Part shown: positions 53,275 to 62,180 of the stretch, in pieces
Layout: the number at the start of each line of letters is the position of its first letter
Numbering within the stretch: the first letter of the stretch is position 1
Assembly (NCBI GenBank): GCA_023391335.1
Contig: JAEWBG010000111.1
Location: 53,452 to 117,451 of the forward strand
Reading direction: 5' to 3'
Origin: Pseudomonadota bacterium
GTDB lineage: Bacteria; Pseudomonadota; Gammaproteobacteria; Steroidobacterales; Steroidobacteraceae
DNA length: 64,000 bases
Translations under genes and position numbers: made by a program
The notes under the pieces: generated by a model
What the model was told of the DNA's origin: nothing
Databases searched by the model: none
The model's input: only the letters and a program-made list of their open reading frames with translations

Positions 53275-55167
53275 TTACCGCCGCTGCTCAGCCAATTTCT
53301 CGAGAGCCCATACCTGGCTCTGCAACTCCCATGGAGCGGCACTGCGGGAGTATCGATACGCCACCTCAGTTCGCAGCTCCGCCGGCAGTCCTCCCGAGTC
53401 CATCAGAGCCTCGCTTATCCAAGGTAGCAGGAGCCCCTGCTCCGTGAGCGAACGGATGTTCGTGTCTATCTCGACCAACTCATCGGGATGAGCCAAGTGG
53501 GCAATGCGCACCAGGGCAGCAGCATCCATAGACCTGTAGGTAATGTGACCTAGTCCTCCGTTACCGCCATACTGAGGTGTGTTGGTAGATACCTGTTCTG
53601 TCGCATTCCACCCCGCGCTGCCGGGCCCCCACCAGTACCGCCATATGCTCGCGCGTTCTGGAGACTCGAGTACGAGCAGAGGTCGCATGAGCTCCCAGGC
53701 TCGGCCCGCGAAATACGTTTCACCACTCGCCACAAGTCCATCCGCGTATCCTGAGATGTAGTTGAACGGAACATTTGCCCCATCTGCCCAGAAGTCCGAA
53801 CCACGCGCATACCCTAGAGTGGCAAAAACTATACCGCGTTCGGAAAACTCAGCTGGCTGTTCCACCGTGCCGTCGAACCCGCTAAGCCGCTCAAGCAACA
53901 CCGCGCGAGCCTTATTGATTTGCTGGTCGCCGTATCCAGCACGCACGGCCGCAGCCAACACTCTTGCCATCCTGCCAAGATGAAGCGCGAACGTCAGCTC
54001 CGTACGGTGGAGCGCATATCTCCTGCTCGCTATGCCCTCGCTTGTCAGTACTCGCTGCGCGATGAGATCACACTCGGCTTGTATCCTCTCACGAAGGTGC
54101 GTCCAATCGTGAGCAGCGGTGATCCTTGGCAGCCGCTTGCTGCCCAACTGCATCAATCCGTTCAGGTAGTAAGCGGCGCTCCAGGCGATTCGTCCCTCGG
54201 TATTCGATGACCCAAATTCTAGTGCTCCAGCCCACAGAGCTCGATGTAAGTCGTGGTCCAAGAGTTCGGCGAGATCCGCCGGAGACTCCGCACATACCCA
54301 ACCGACACCGGAGTCCCCGACTGACAGCTTCGGAACGCAGTCCGAAGAGATCGGGTCGATACTGCTCTGCGTAGGCGACATGCGGGCCCAGGCAAAATGG
54401 AAGTCGCTTCGCGAGTTGCCCGTGACATGGTCATCGCTCAACCGAACAATGCCCTTCGCTCCCGCTGCATCGAGCGCTATCTCCACAAATTCATAGTCTC
54501 GGAGCGCGTCGTTCGGCCATTCCACTGTGGATCCCCCAGCATCCACGGACACGCACCGATTCGTGCCACACACGATCACGCCATCGGCCGTCGCCTGCAT
54601 GTATATAACCGTGTCGATGCCACCAAGTGGCAATTGCGAAACGACGAGAATCGGCTCACCGAGATCTTTTCGGAATCGATAGATGTCGATGCCCTCGCTG
54701 ACCGCACCGATGGTCCGTCCCGACGGAACACTGCGTTCCACATCGTATACCGCCAGCCACAGGTTGCCGTCACGCTTTGTCGCAGCGACAGGTATTGAGG
54801 TGGAAGCGGCGGGGAACAGAAGTTCGGTGCTGGTCTGCCCGTCGCAATCTCGATAGACCGCCAACTTGTCGTCGGGCCAAGTACGAAAAAGGCACCAACT
54901 GTCGTTTTCAACGGCCGGAGGATACAAACGCACTCCCAAAGCGTTGCGATCCAATGGCAGGTTCACAAGAGCCGGTTCTTTTGCATCCTTCCGCTCATCA
55001 CCAGCGTCATCGTGGCATGCTGCCATCCCGAATGCGCACAGCACCACCAAGGTTACGAGGACGAAACGGCTTGTCTGCCCTAGCTTCTCGCGACTCAAAT
55101 AGCTTCCTGCATGAACGTCTGCGCCCTGGCAAATCCTACGGGTCTTTAGCACGCGCAATTGTTGCAC
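53275..55167 (-). CDS. Unrecognised lipoprotein of the polysaccharide locus
   Basis: Protein of 630 aa with a hydrophobic signal and a clear lipobox (FGMAAC), so exported and lipid-anchored. No family is recognised with confidence. The first half is beta-rich; the second half is helical with aromatic-rich stretches (WRYWWGPGSAGWNATEQ, FNYISGYADGLVASGE) that recall alpha/alpha-barrel polysaccharide-active enzymes. With a UDP-glucuronate pathway nearby, a lyase or uronyl epimerase acting on the finished chain is possible but unproven. Start is uncertain: GTG at 55167, or TTG at 55098 with AGGA upstream, which gives a better signal peptide. It lies 16 bases downstream of wbpD. Confidence 0.7.
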   Translation of the reverse strand: MQQLRVLKTRRICQGADVHAGSYLSREKLGQTSRFVLVTLVVLCAFGMAACHDDAGDERKDAKEPALVNLPLDRNALGVRLYPPAVENDSWCLFRTWPDDKLAVYRDCDGQTSTELLFPAASTSIPVAATKRDGNLWLAVYDVERSVPSGRTIGAVSEGIDIYRFRKDLGEPILVVSQLPLGGIDTVIYMQATADGVIVCGTNRCVSVDAGGSTVEWPNDALRDYEFVEIALDAAGAKGIVRLSDDHVTGNSRSDFHFAWARMSPTQSSIDPISSDCVPKLSVGDSGVGWVCAESPADLAELLDHDLHRALWAGALEFGSSNTEGRIAWSAAYYLNGLMQLGSKRLPRITAAHDWTHLRERIQAECDLIAQRVLTSEGIASRRYALHRTELTFALHLGRMARVLAAAVRAGYGDQQINKARAVLLERLSGFDGTVEQPAEFSERGIVFATLGYARGSDFWADGANVPFNYISGYADGLVASGETYFAGRAWELMRPLLVLESPERASIWRYWWGPGSAGWNATEQVSTNTPQYGGNGGLGHITYRSMDAAALVRIAHLAHPDELVEIDTNIRSLTEQGLLLPWISEALMDSGGLPAELRTEVAYRYSRSAAPWELQSQVWALEKLAEQRR

Positions 55168-55183
55168 CGGGCTAAGACCGTGC

Positions 55184-55765
55184 TCACTTCAGACAAGAGA
55201 CGACAGAACCTTCCAGACGGTACCGCTCTCCAGTCTTCGGACACGCGGCCTCTGCGTTACCTTTCAGCGGTAGCTCCAGCCGCTCACCGTGTTTGCTCAT
55301 CCAACCAATTTGACGCCCCGGAACGCCGACTATCAAGGCGAATGCCGGAACATCTCGATTGACAACGGCACCAGCCCCAATAAACGCGTATTCGCCTATC
55401 GTGACGCCGCACACGATGGTGCTATTCGCGCCGAGCGTGGACCCTTTGCGAACGAGCGTGTCTCGGTATTCATTTTTTCGGGATACCGCCGAGCGTGGGT
55501 TATAGACGTTGGTAAAGACCATACTCGGGCCACAAAACACGTCGTCCTCCAAAGTCACGTTATCGTAGATGGACACGTTATTTTGGACTCTGACGTTGTC
55601 GCCGATCGAAACACGATTGCCAACAAACACGTTCTGCCCGAACGAACAACCCGAGCCGATCACAGCTCCCTTGGAGATATGCACCCAGTGCCACACTCGG
55701 GTTTCGGGACCGATGATTGCGCCATCATCGATGATGGCGGTTGGATGGATTTGCGCACCCTGCAC
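55184..55765 (-). CDS. wbpD: WbpD-like UDP-2-acetamido-3-amino-2,3-dideoxy-D-glucuronate N-acetyltransferase
   Basis: Left-handed beta-helix acyltransferase of 193 aa with many hexapeptide repeats (IHPTAIIDDGAIIGPETRVWHWVHISKGAVIG, VSIGDNVRVQNNVSIYDNV). The VFTNVYNPRSAVSRK loop and the C-terminal CPKTGERYRL are characteristic of WbpD/WlbB proteins. It transfers acetyl from acetyl-CoA to the 3-amino group made by WbpE. It sits 2 bases after the WbpB-like gene stop, the expected partner order. Confidence 0.9.
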   Translation of the reverse strand: MQGAQIHPTAIIDDGAIIGPETRVWHWVHISKGAVIGSGCSFGQNVFVGNRVSIGDNVRVQNNVSIYDNVTLEDDVFCGPSMVFTNVYNPRSAVSRKNEYRDTLVRKGSTLGANSTIVCGVTIGEYAFIGAGAVVNRDVPAFALIVGVPGRQIGWMSKHGERLELPLKGNAEAACPKTGERYRLEGSVVSCLK

Positions 55766-55767
55766 GC

Positions 55768-56829
55768 CTAATACTCCAAAGGAAGTGCGACTCGACGGCC
55801 GTCTCTAGCCGAGAGATAGCTAGCGATGAGCAGTTCCAGGGATCGCAGGCCCTCTCGTCCATCCGTCTCAGGAGACACCTCTCCGCGCAGTGCCCGAATC
55901 ACATTGTCGTAATACAGCGGATGCCCGAATCCGTAAACGGAAGTAGTCGTATAGCTAGCATTCTTGATGTCGGCATCCATTGGATCTACATCCGCAAACT
56001 CCCAATTCTGAATCTCGTTTACTGCAACACCACCGATACGAACGGTACCCTTCTCGCCAATGATCGTGATCGACCCCTCGATATTCCTCGGGTACGCCAA
56101 CATCGTCACGTTAATCGAACCCAATGCTCCGGAGCGCCAACGGATCCCGACAGTCGCGGTGTCCTCTACTTGGATATTCCGAGCCAACGTCGCCACATAA
56201 GATTGAACACTTTCGACGGGACCAATTAGCCAATCCACTAAATCGACGTAGTGACTTGCTTGGTTCATCAAAGCGCCCCCATCGAATTCCCAGGTGCCGC
56301 GCCACTTCGCGCTGTCATAGTAGGACTGGGGGCGACTCCAGAATACGTTGATTGTAACCATGTATATGCGACCAAACCGTCCCTTCTCCATCGCGCGCTT
56401 CACCATTTGAAGCGTCGCATTCCGACGATTCTGTTTCACTACAAAAAGGTGTACGCCCGCCTCGTCGCATTCGCGCACCATGCGCACACCATCTGTCCAT
56501 CGGGTCGCCATGGGCTTTTCGGTGAGAACGTGGCGACCTGCGCGCGCTGTTTCAATCGCCTGAGCCGGATGCAACCCGCTAGGGGTGCACAACGCGACCA
56601 CGTCAGCATTCGATTGCTGTAGAAGATCACCAATGGACGCGTATCCGGGGACACTGTGCTTCTCTGCTGCGGCTCGGACCGCTTCGGGTTCGGTATCGCA
56701 GACGGAGACGAGTTGGAGACGCTCTTTGTGTTTTTCGATCGCACTAAAATGATTCGCAGAAATTCGTCCGCAGCCGACAACTGCGATGCGGATCCTTCGG
56801 TCACAAATGACCGCCTTAGCTTTGAACAT
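55768..56829 (-). CDS. wbpB: WbpB/WlbA-like Gfo/Idh/MocA oxidoreductase
   Basis: NAD-dependent sugar oxidoreductase of 353 aa. A Rossmann motif (RIAVVGCGRISANHF), EKP with catalytic Lys105, and NQASHYVDL with the catalytic His are all present, and the C-terminal Gfo/Idh domain is full length. In the Wbp route it oxidises C3 of UDP-GlcNAcA to give the 3-keto sugar for WbpE. I choose the ATG at 56829 with GAGGA upstream; a GTG at 56841, overlapping the epimerase stop (GTGA), is the alternative. Confidence 0.9.
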   Translation of the reverse strand: MFKAKAVICDRRIRIAVVGCGRISANHFSAIEKHKERLQLVSVCDTEPEAVRAAAEKHSVPGYASIGDLLQQSNADVVALCTPSGLHPAQAIETARAGRHVLTEKPMATRWTDGVRMVRECDEAGVHLFVVKQNRRNATLQMVKRAMEKGRFGRIYMVTINVFWSRPQSYYDSAKWRGTWEFDGGALMNQASHYVDLVDWLIGPVESVQSYVATLARNIQVEDTATVGIRWRSGALGSINVTMLAYPRNIEGSITIIGEKGTVRIGGVAVNEIQNWEFADVDPMDADIKNASYTTTSVYGFGHPLYYDNVIRALRGEVSPETDGREGLRSLELLIASYLSARDGRRVALPLEY

Positions 56830-56837
56830 CGCTTTCC

Positions 56838-57845
56838 TCACTCCTTATAGTAATTAACATACCACTCGACGAACTTTTGAACTCCGACTTCCACAGGCGT
56901 GTCGGGTCGATAACATACATCGCGAGCCAGATCGTCAATGTCAGCAAACGTGTCGGGAACATCACCCTGTTGCAATGGTAGAAGATTCTTGATTGCCTTT
57001 TTGCCGAGAGCCCCCTCGATGAGCTCAATGTAACGCATCAGCTCCACCGGCCGGTTGTTTCCAATGTTGTACAAACGATATGGAGCCTTGCTCGTGCCTG
57101 GATCGGGATCGTCGCTATTCCATTTATCGTTCGGCGTGGCCACGCGATCCATCGCACGCACGACACCGTGCGCGATGTCGTCGATGTACGTGAAATCGCG
57201 GCGGTGATTGCCGTAGTTGAACACGTCGATGGGCTTGCCCGCGAGAATGTTGCGCGTGAACAGGAAGAGCGCCATATCTGGGCGACCCCAGGGACCATAC
57301 ACCGTGAAGAACCGCAGTCCCGTGACTGGAAGCTTGTAGAGGTGCGCATACGTGTGCGCCATCAGCTCGTTCGCTTTCTTGGTGGCCGCGTAGAAGGACA
57401 AAGGATGGTCGACGTTTTGATGCACCGAAAACGGCATCTTTGTGTTCGCGCCATACACGGAGCTCGTCGATGCATACACGAGATGCTCTACGCCATTGTG
57501 CCGGCACCCCTCGAGAATGTTCGCGAATCCGACCACATTGCTATCAATGTACGCGAGTGGATTCTGAATCGAGTAACGCACGCCGGCTTGCGCGGCGAGA
57601 TTGATCACACGATTAAATTTTTCCCGCTTGAACAGCTCAGCCATGTTCTCGCGATCTGCGAGATCAAGCTTCACAAACCGAAACTTCGGTGACTCTTGCA
57701 GCTTCTTTAGGCGAGCCTCTTTCAGACTCACATCGTAGTAGTCGTTAAGATTGTCCAACCCGACAACTTCATCGCCTCTCGCGAGAAGGATTTGTGCCGT
57801 GTGAAAGCCGATGAATCCGGCGGCGCCGGTAAGGAGGATTTTCAT
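56838..57845 (-). CDS. UDP-glucuronate 4-epimerase-like NAD-dependent epimerase
   Basis: Extended SDR of 335 aa. Its ends and motifs match UDP-glucuronate 4-epimerases (Cap1J/LpsL type): GAAGFIGFHTAQILLARGDEVVGLDNLNDYYDVSLKEARL, NLAAQAGVRYSIQNPLAYIDSNVVGF, STSSVYGANTKMPFSVHQNVDHPLSFYAATKKANE with the YxxxK pair, and GLRFFTVYGPWGRPDMA. It would convert UDP-GlcA (from ugd) to UDP-GalA. The N-terminal ATG has no ribosome site: a heptamer stutter repeat starts about 8 bases upstream, and the interval to the next upstream gene holds an antisense broken four-helix-bundle gene. Confidence 0.93.
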   Translation of the reverse strand: MKILLTGAAGFIGFHTAQILLARGDEVVGLDNLNDYYDVSLKEARLKKLQESPKFRFVKLDLADRENMAELFKREKFNRVINLAAQAGVRYSIQNPLAYIDSNVVGFANILEGCRHNGVEHLVYASTSSVYGANTKMPFSVHQNVDHPLSFYAATKKANELMAHTYAHLYKLPVTGLRFFTVYGPWGRPDMALFLFTRNILAGKPIDVFNYGNHRRDFTYIDDIAHGVVRAMDRVATPNDKWNSDDPDPGTSKAPYRLYNIGNNRPVELMRYIELIEGALGKKAIKNLLPLQQGDVPDTFADIDDLARDVCYRPDTPVEVGVQKFVEWYVNYYKE

Positions 57846-57852
57846 GAAATTT

Positions 57853-57912
57853 GGGACTAGCGGATAGCGGTTAGCGGAATGTAGTGACTCGCGGATAGCG
57901 GATCGTGACTAG
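57853..57912. repeat. Left arm of stutter element (TAGCGGA heptamers)
   Basis: Heptamer-like copies (GACTAGCGGATAGCGGTTAG, then GTGACTCGCGGATAGCGGAT and GTGACTAG) sit 8 bases beyond the epimerase start codon. The same core, inverted, is found at 58424-58452; the two arms enclose a broken four-helix-bundle gene. The family also occurs at 23789-23903 and 62181-62211. Confidence 0.6.
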
Positions 57913-58013
57913 GTCGGAAACAAAAGAGCTAAATCTCCGTGAACCGCCCAATTAGGGCCGCATCCATCGAGCCACAAGCGCAAGTAGCATTCTTAGGCTT
58001 CAAGGAGGACAGC

Positions 58014-58386
58014 ATGACGACTCACAAGGACCTCATTGTATGGCAAAAGGCCGTTTCTCTGGCCACCAAGGTATACGCCGCGACTGCGGCGCTGCCAAAC
58101 GATGAACGGTTTGGATTGACGACACAAATGCGTCGAGCCGCCGTCTCGGTTCCCAGCAACATCGCCGACGGAGCGGGTCGTTCAAGCCGCTCAGTATTTA
58201 CACTATCTCAGCATCGCTCGCGGACCCCTGGCAGAGTTGGAGACGCGGCTCCAAACAGCCCGCGAACTCGACTTGATGGAGACGCCGCTCGAAACTCAGA
58301 CAGCGGAAGTCGGGAGACTACTAACCGGACTTATGCGGCGACTACGCGAGCAGAGAGTGCAAACCGGCTCCGGCGCCATCAGCTGA
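58014..58386 (+). pseudogene. Frameshifted four-helix-bundle (S23/IVS-type) gene
   Basis: An ATG with a perfect AAGGAGG ribosome site (58002-58008) opens MTTHKDLIVWQKAVSLA and FGLTTQMRRAAVSVPSNIADGAGRSS, the family N-terminus. The reading frame then shifts near 58188-58193: the continuation QYLHYLSIARG, LAELETRLQTARELDL and RLLTGLMRRLREQ is in the +1 frame and ends at TGA 58384-58386. Total length 373 bases is one base over (or two short of) 124 codons. Loss of one GC from a CGCGC run or gain of one base would explain it. It is on the plus strand, antisense to the surrounding locus, between the dehydrogenase and epimerase genes. Confidence 0.82.
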
Positions 58387-58423
58387 AGTGCAAGTCGAGG
58401 GCATGCTGCCCGTCCTCTTATCT

Positions 58424-58452
58424 TTACTATCCGCTAGTCACGAGTCACCAGT
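58424..58452. repeat. Right arm of stutter element
   Basis: Read on the minus strand: GTGACTCGTGACTAGCGGAT followed by AG, the inverted counterpart of 57853-57912. It starts immediately after the dehydrogenase stop codon at 58455-58457. Confidence 0.6.
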
Positions 58453-58454
58453 CT

Positions 58455-59738
58455 CTACAATCGCCCGTCCACCTCATCCGCCTCAAACACATACTTGATG
58501 TCGTAGAGGACGTGAGGTTTCTTGGCGAACGAGCGGATTTCGGCAAGGCCCATGTTTTTGAATTCGTTGTGCGCTACGGCGAGAACCACGGCGTCGTATC
58601 GGCCCTTCGCGAGTTTACCAACCGGCTTGATGCCGTACTCGTGCAGAGCTTCAGCCTTATCAACCCACGGGTCGAACACGTCGACCTTCGCGCCAAACTT
58701 CTTCAGCTCTCGAATCACGTCTGCCACTTTGGAATTGCGGATGTCCGGGCAGTTTTCTTTAAAGGTTAACCCCATGACCAAGACGCGTGAACCGTTCACA
58801 TGGATTCGCTTACGGATCATTAATTGAGCAACGCGCTCCGCAACGTAAATGGCCATGTTGTCGTTGATGCGGCGGCCAGCAAGGATCATCTCGGGGTGAT
58901 AGCCAATCTCCTGAGCCTTATGCGTCAGATAGTAAGGATCGACGCCGATACAGTGCCCGCCGACCAAGCCCGGTCTGAAGGGCAAGAAGTTCCACTTCGT
59001 ACCGGCGGCTTCAAGCACTTCCTCGGTATCGATGCCGAGGCGATTGAAGATGAGAGCGAGTTCATTGATCAGCGCGATGTTGACGTCGCGCTGCGTGTTC
59101 TCGATCACCTTGGCCGCTTCGGCAACACAAATGCTCGAGGCCTTGTGCGTACCCGCCTTGATGATGCTTGCGTACAAACCATCGACGTAGTCGGCAACCT
59201 CAGGCGTCGACCCCGAAGTGATCTTCTTAATCGTCGTTAACCGATGCTGCTTATCGCCTGGGTTGATGCGCTCTGGACTGTAGCCGGCAAAGAAATCTTT
59301 GTTGAACGTGAGTCCGGACACCTGCTCGAGAATTGGCACCGCGATCTCTTCGGTGCAGCCCGGATAGACCGTGGACTCAAATACGACGACATCACCCTTC
59401 TTCAGCACCTGTCCGATGAAGCGGCTAGCGCTTTCGATCGGTTTCAAATCCGGTCGCTTGTAATCATCGATCGGCGTGGGGACCGTAACGATGAACACGT
59501 TGCAGGTCTTCAACGTCTTTACATCGGTCGAATAGCTGAGGTGTTTGGAACTGCGCAGTTCGGCCGTGTCCACCTCGAGCGTGGAGTCCTTGCCCTTTTT
59601 TAGTTCTGCAACGCGTGCGGCTTTGACGTCGAAGCCCACGGTCTTGAAGTGCTTGCCGAATTCCACTGCCAGCGGCAATCCGACATAACCCAATCCGATC
59701 ACACCGATCTTTGTGTTCTTTAGATTGAAGTCAGGCAT
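58455..59738 (-). CDS. UDP-N-acetyl-D-hexosamine 6-dehydrogenase (TviB/WbpA/WbpO type)
   Basis: Nucleotide sugar dehydrogenase of 427 aa. It has the Rossmann GLGYVGLPLAVEFGK, VTVPTPIDDYKRPDL, ESTVYPGCTEE, and the catalytic cysteine in GLVGGHCIGVDPYYLTHKA; FKENCPDIRNSKVADV is typical of the TviB group. It oxidises UDP-GlcNAc or UDP-GalNAc to the uronic acid. As first step of the Wbp route, UDP-GlcNAcA fits the other genes here. The start MPDFNLKNTKIGVIG (59738) matches the family; a frame from 59774 adds 12 residues. It leads the large minus-strand locus. Confidence 0.93.
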   Translation of the reverse strand: MPDFNLKNTKIGVIGLGYVGLPLAVEFGKHFKTVGFDVKAARVAELKKGKDSTLEVDTAELRSSKHLSYSTDVKTLKTCNVFIVTVPTPIDDYKRPDLKPIESASRFIGQVLKKGDVVVFESTVYPGCTEEIAVPILEQVSGLTFNKDFFAGYSPERINPGDKQHRLTTIKKITSGSTPEVADYVDGLYASIIKAGTHKASSICVAEAAKVIENTQRDVNIALINELALIFNRLGIDTEEVLEAAGTKWNFLPFRPGLVGGHCIGVDPYYLTHKAQEIGYHPEMILAGRRINDNMAIYVAERVAQLMIRKRIHVNGSRVLVMGLTFKENCPDIRNSKVADVIRELKKFGAKVDVFDPWVDKAEALHEYGIKPVGKLAKGRYDAVVLAVAHNEFKNMGLAEIRSFAKKPHVLYDIKYVFEADEVDGRL

Positions 59739-59920
59739 ACGGCTCAAGTATCGCTTCCGCCCCGCATGGGCCAAGGCAGGCGATCGTTACTCCTTCGCTG
59801 AGATTTGGTTTGGGGCAGGAATTTAGGGGCGCAAGGATGCCACATGCCGTGCTGCAATGTGTGACTCGCCGCGAAACAACGCGAAGCATGCCTCTGCGGC
59901 GGGCTCATCCGCACTGGACT

Positions 59921-61426
59921 TCAGGCCATTGCCATCAGAGCTAAGAGCCCCGCAAAAGTGAGAACCAAGGTGTACGGCAGTGCCATCCACAGCATCCGGC
60001 CATAAGACAGCCGGATGAGCGGAGCCAATGCCGAGGTCAGCAAGAACAAAAAGGCGGCTTGTCCGTTGGGGGTGGCAACGCTCGGTATGTTGGTTCCAGT
60101 ATTGATGGCGACAGCCAAGCTCTCGAACTGCGGCCTGGAGATGGCGCCTTCAAGCAGCGCAGCTTTGACCTCGCTGATGTAGATCGTCGCTACGAATACG
60201 TTGTCGCTGATTGCCGAGAGCACCGCATTGGCTACGTAGAACATTGCGAGCCGTGCACTACCTTCCAAGTGCAGCACCGCAGTGATGATCGGCTCGAACA
60301 GATGCTGATCGTGAAGCACTGCCACGATCGCAAAGAACACCACCAGCAGTGCGGTAAACGGCAATGCAGACTCGAATGCTTTGCCGATGCGTTGTTCGTC
60401 GTTGGTGCCGGTAAGCGAGGTGGCGAGCACCATTACCATGAGCCCAACGAGCCCTACCTCTGCCAGGTGCAATCCCAAGGCCGCCACTAACAAGACCACA
60501 ATGACAGCTTGCGCAATCAGGACCGCCCGATCTCGAGTTGTCCGCTTTTGCGTCTGCTCACGATCGTATTGCGCCAGCACGTCTCTCACATTCGGCGGCA
60601 ACGCGCAGCCATAGCCAAACCAGCGTAGCCTCTCGACGAGCACGCAAGTGACGATGCCCGCGAAAAACACTGGAATTGAGACCGGCGCGATGCGCACGAA
60701 GAAGGTCGCAAAGTCCCAGCCCGCCTGTTTCGCGATCAACAGATTTTGCGGCTCGCCGACCTGCGTCATCACGCCGCCTAGGGCCGTACCGACGGCCGCA
60801 TGCATCATCAATGCACGCAAGAACGCCCGAAACCCATCCAGATCCGAGCGGTGCAACTCGTGAACAGACTCGTCGTGCCCCAGGTCGTGCTCGGCATCGT
60901 GATGTTTGCCGGACGCGAAGCGGTGGAAGACTTGATAAAACCCAAGTCCTACCGTGATCAGCACCGCCAACACCGTGAGCGCATCGAGAAATGCCGAGAT
61001 GAGCGCGGCCGAGGCAGTCATCGTTACGCACAACCAAACATGCGAACGGATGCCTAACAGCACTTTGGTAAAAGCAAACAGCAGGAGTTCTTTGAGGAAA
61101 TAGATTCCCGCGACCATGAAGATCAACAACAGGATCACCGGCAGCGCGGTGACCGTCTCGTTGTAGACGGAAGCAGGTGATGTGAGGCCAATCGCAACCG
61201 CTTCGATCGCCAACAATCCGCCCGGTAGCAACGGATAGCATTTGAGGGCCATCGCGAGCGTGAAGATGAACTCGAGAAGGAGCAGCCAACCAGCCGCGAC
61301 AGTGCCATGACTGCCGCCCAGCACCAGCACGAGCGGATTGAGAATCAGAAAACCCAGTACCGTGAGCTTGTACCAGTCGGGCGCATGGCCCAAGAAGTTG
61401 CGAGAAAAAGCTTGCAGCAGACTCAT
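59921..61426 (-). CDS. nhaB: Na+/H+ antiporter NhaB
   Basis: Polytopic antiporter of 502 aa with about 12 helices. The start MSLLQAFSRNFLGHAPDWYKLTVLGFLILNP and EFIFTLAMALKCYPLLPGGLLAIEA match NhaB closely, as do FLDALTVLAV and the late INTGTNIPSVATPNGQAAFLFLLTSALAPLIRLSYGRML. A histidine/aspartate-rich loop (KHHDAEHDLGHDESVHELH) in the middle is typical. It exchanges Na+ for H+ at the inner membrane. The ATG lies 11 bases after the dnaQ stop, so the two are probably co-transcribed. The 180 bases to the dehydrogenase gene hold nothing I can name. Confidence 0.95.
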   Translation of the reverse strand: MSLLQAFSRNFLGHAPDWYKLTVLGFLILNPLVLVLGGSHGTVAAGWLLLLEFIFTLAMALKCYPLLPGGLLAIEAVAIGLTSPASVYNETVTALPVILLLIFMVAGIYFLKELLLFAFTKVLLGIRSHVWLCVTMTASAALISAFLDALTVLAVLITVGLGFYQVFHRFASGKHHDAEHDLGHDESVHELHRSDLDGFRAFLRALMMHAAVGTALGGVMTQVGEPQNLLIAKQAGWDFATFFVRIAPVSIPVFFAGIVTCVLVERLRWFGYGCALPPNVRDVLAQYDREQTQKRTTRDRAVLIAQAVIVVLLVAALGLHLAEVGLVGLMVMVLATSLTGTNDEQRIGKAFESALPFTALLVVFFAIVAVLHDQHLFEPIITAVLHLEGSARLAMFYVANAVLSAISDNVFVATIYISEVKAALLEGAISRPQFESLAVAINTGTNIPSVATPNGQAAFLFLLTSALAPLIRLSYGRMLWMALPYTLVLTFAGLLALMAMA

Positions 61427-61437
61427 TCGCCGCCGAC

Positions 61438-62172
61438 TCAATTCACGGTCTGAGCTGCCGGCTCGAGTGCACGCCAAACCGTTTTGCCACCGCTCGACTT
61501 GTCGATCGCTTTCAACGCACGCTCATGAGCGGCCAACTCTTCTGATGACGCGCGGATGATGCGCAACCCACCCGCCGGACGCTCGATGGAAAAGTCCGTC
61601 TCGAGCGTCACGTTTAGGCGCGTCTCCGTCGCTTCACCCAAGATCAGCGCCGTCTGACCGCCCGTCATGGCGAGATACACATCGAGCAGGATTTGTGCGT
61701 CGAGCAAGGCTCCGTGCAATTCTCGGTGCGAATTGTCGACTCCGTATCGTTTACAGAGCGCGTCGAGGCTGTTGCGCTGGCCTGGATGAAGCTGGCGAGC
61801 CAGCGGCAACGTATCGATCACGCCGCACAGACTACGAATCGACTTGGGTGCATTAGGCAGGCGCTTCAACTCCGCATCCAAGAAGGCGAGGTCGAACGCG
61901 GCGTTGTGAATGATCAATTCGGCGTCGCGCAAAAACTCCAACAACTCGTCAGCGACTTCCGCAAATCGTGGCTGCTGAGCGAGGAATTCGTTTGTGATGC
62001 CGTGAACCTGCAGCGCGCCGCGATCGACTTCGCGATCGGGACGCAGATAGCGATGGAACGTGCGGCCAGTTTTCCGACGATTCACCATCTCGACGCAGCC
62101 GATTTCGATGATGCGATGGCCCTGTTCAGGCTCAAGACCGGTCGTTTCGGTGTCTAGGATGATTTGACGCAT
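61438..62172 (-). CDS. dnaQ: DNA polymerase III epsilon subunit (3'-5' exonuclease)
   Basis: Proofreading exonuclease of 244 aa, the length of E. coli DnaQ. The DEDDh residues are present: Asp7 and Glu9 in ILDTETTG, Asp94 in HNAAFDLAFLD, His153 and Asp158 in HGALLDA. The C-terminal part would bind the alpha subunit. The ATG at 62172 gives the standard N-terminus; the frame runs on upstream only because it passes through heptamer repeats. The repeat begins 8 bases before the ATG and there is no clear ribosome site. Confidence 0.96.
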   Translation of the reverse strand: MRQIILDTETTGLEPEQGHRIIEIGCVEMVNRRKTGRTFHRYLRPDREVDRGALQVHGITNEFLAQQPRFAEVADELLEFLRDAELIIHNAAFDLAFLDAELKRLPNAPKSIRSLCGVIDTLPLARQLHPGQRNSLDALCKRYGVDNSHRELHGALLDAQILLDVYLAMTGGQTALILGEATETRLNVTLETDFSIERPAGGLRIIRASSEELAAHERALKAIDKSSGGKTVWRALEPAAQTVN

Positions 62173-62180
62173 GAACTTAG

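Noticed and set aside
57853..58452. Insertion sequence
   Set aside because: Inverted arms exist but there is no transposase gene and no clear target-site duplication, so I list it as a repeat-bounded cassette.
57939..58769. 276-codon plus-strand frame
   Set aside because: Only its middle part is real (start of the four-helix-bundle gene); the rest is frameshifted and then antisense to the dehydrogenase gene.
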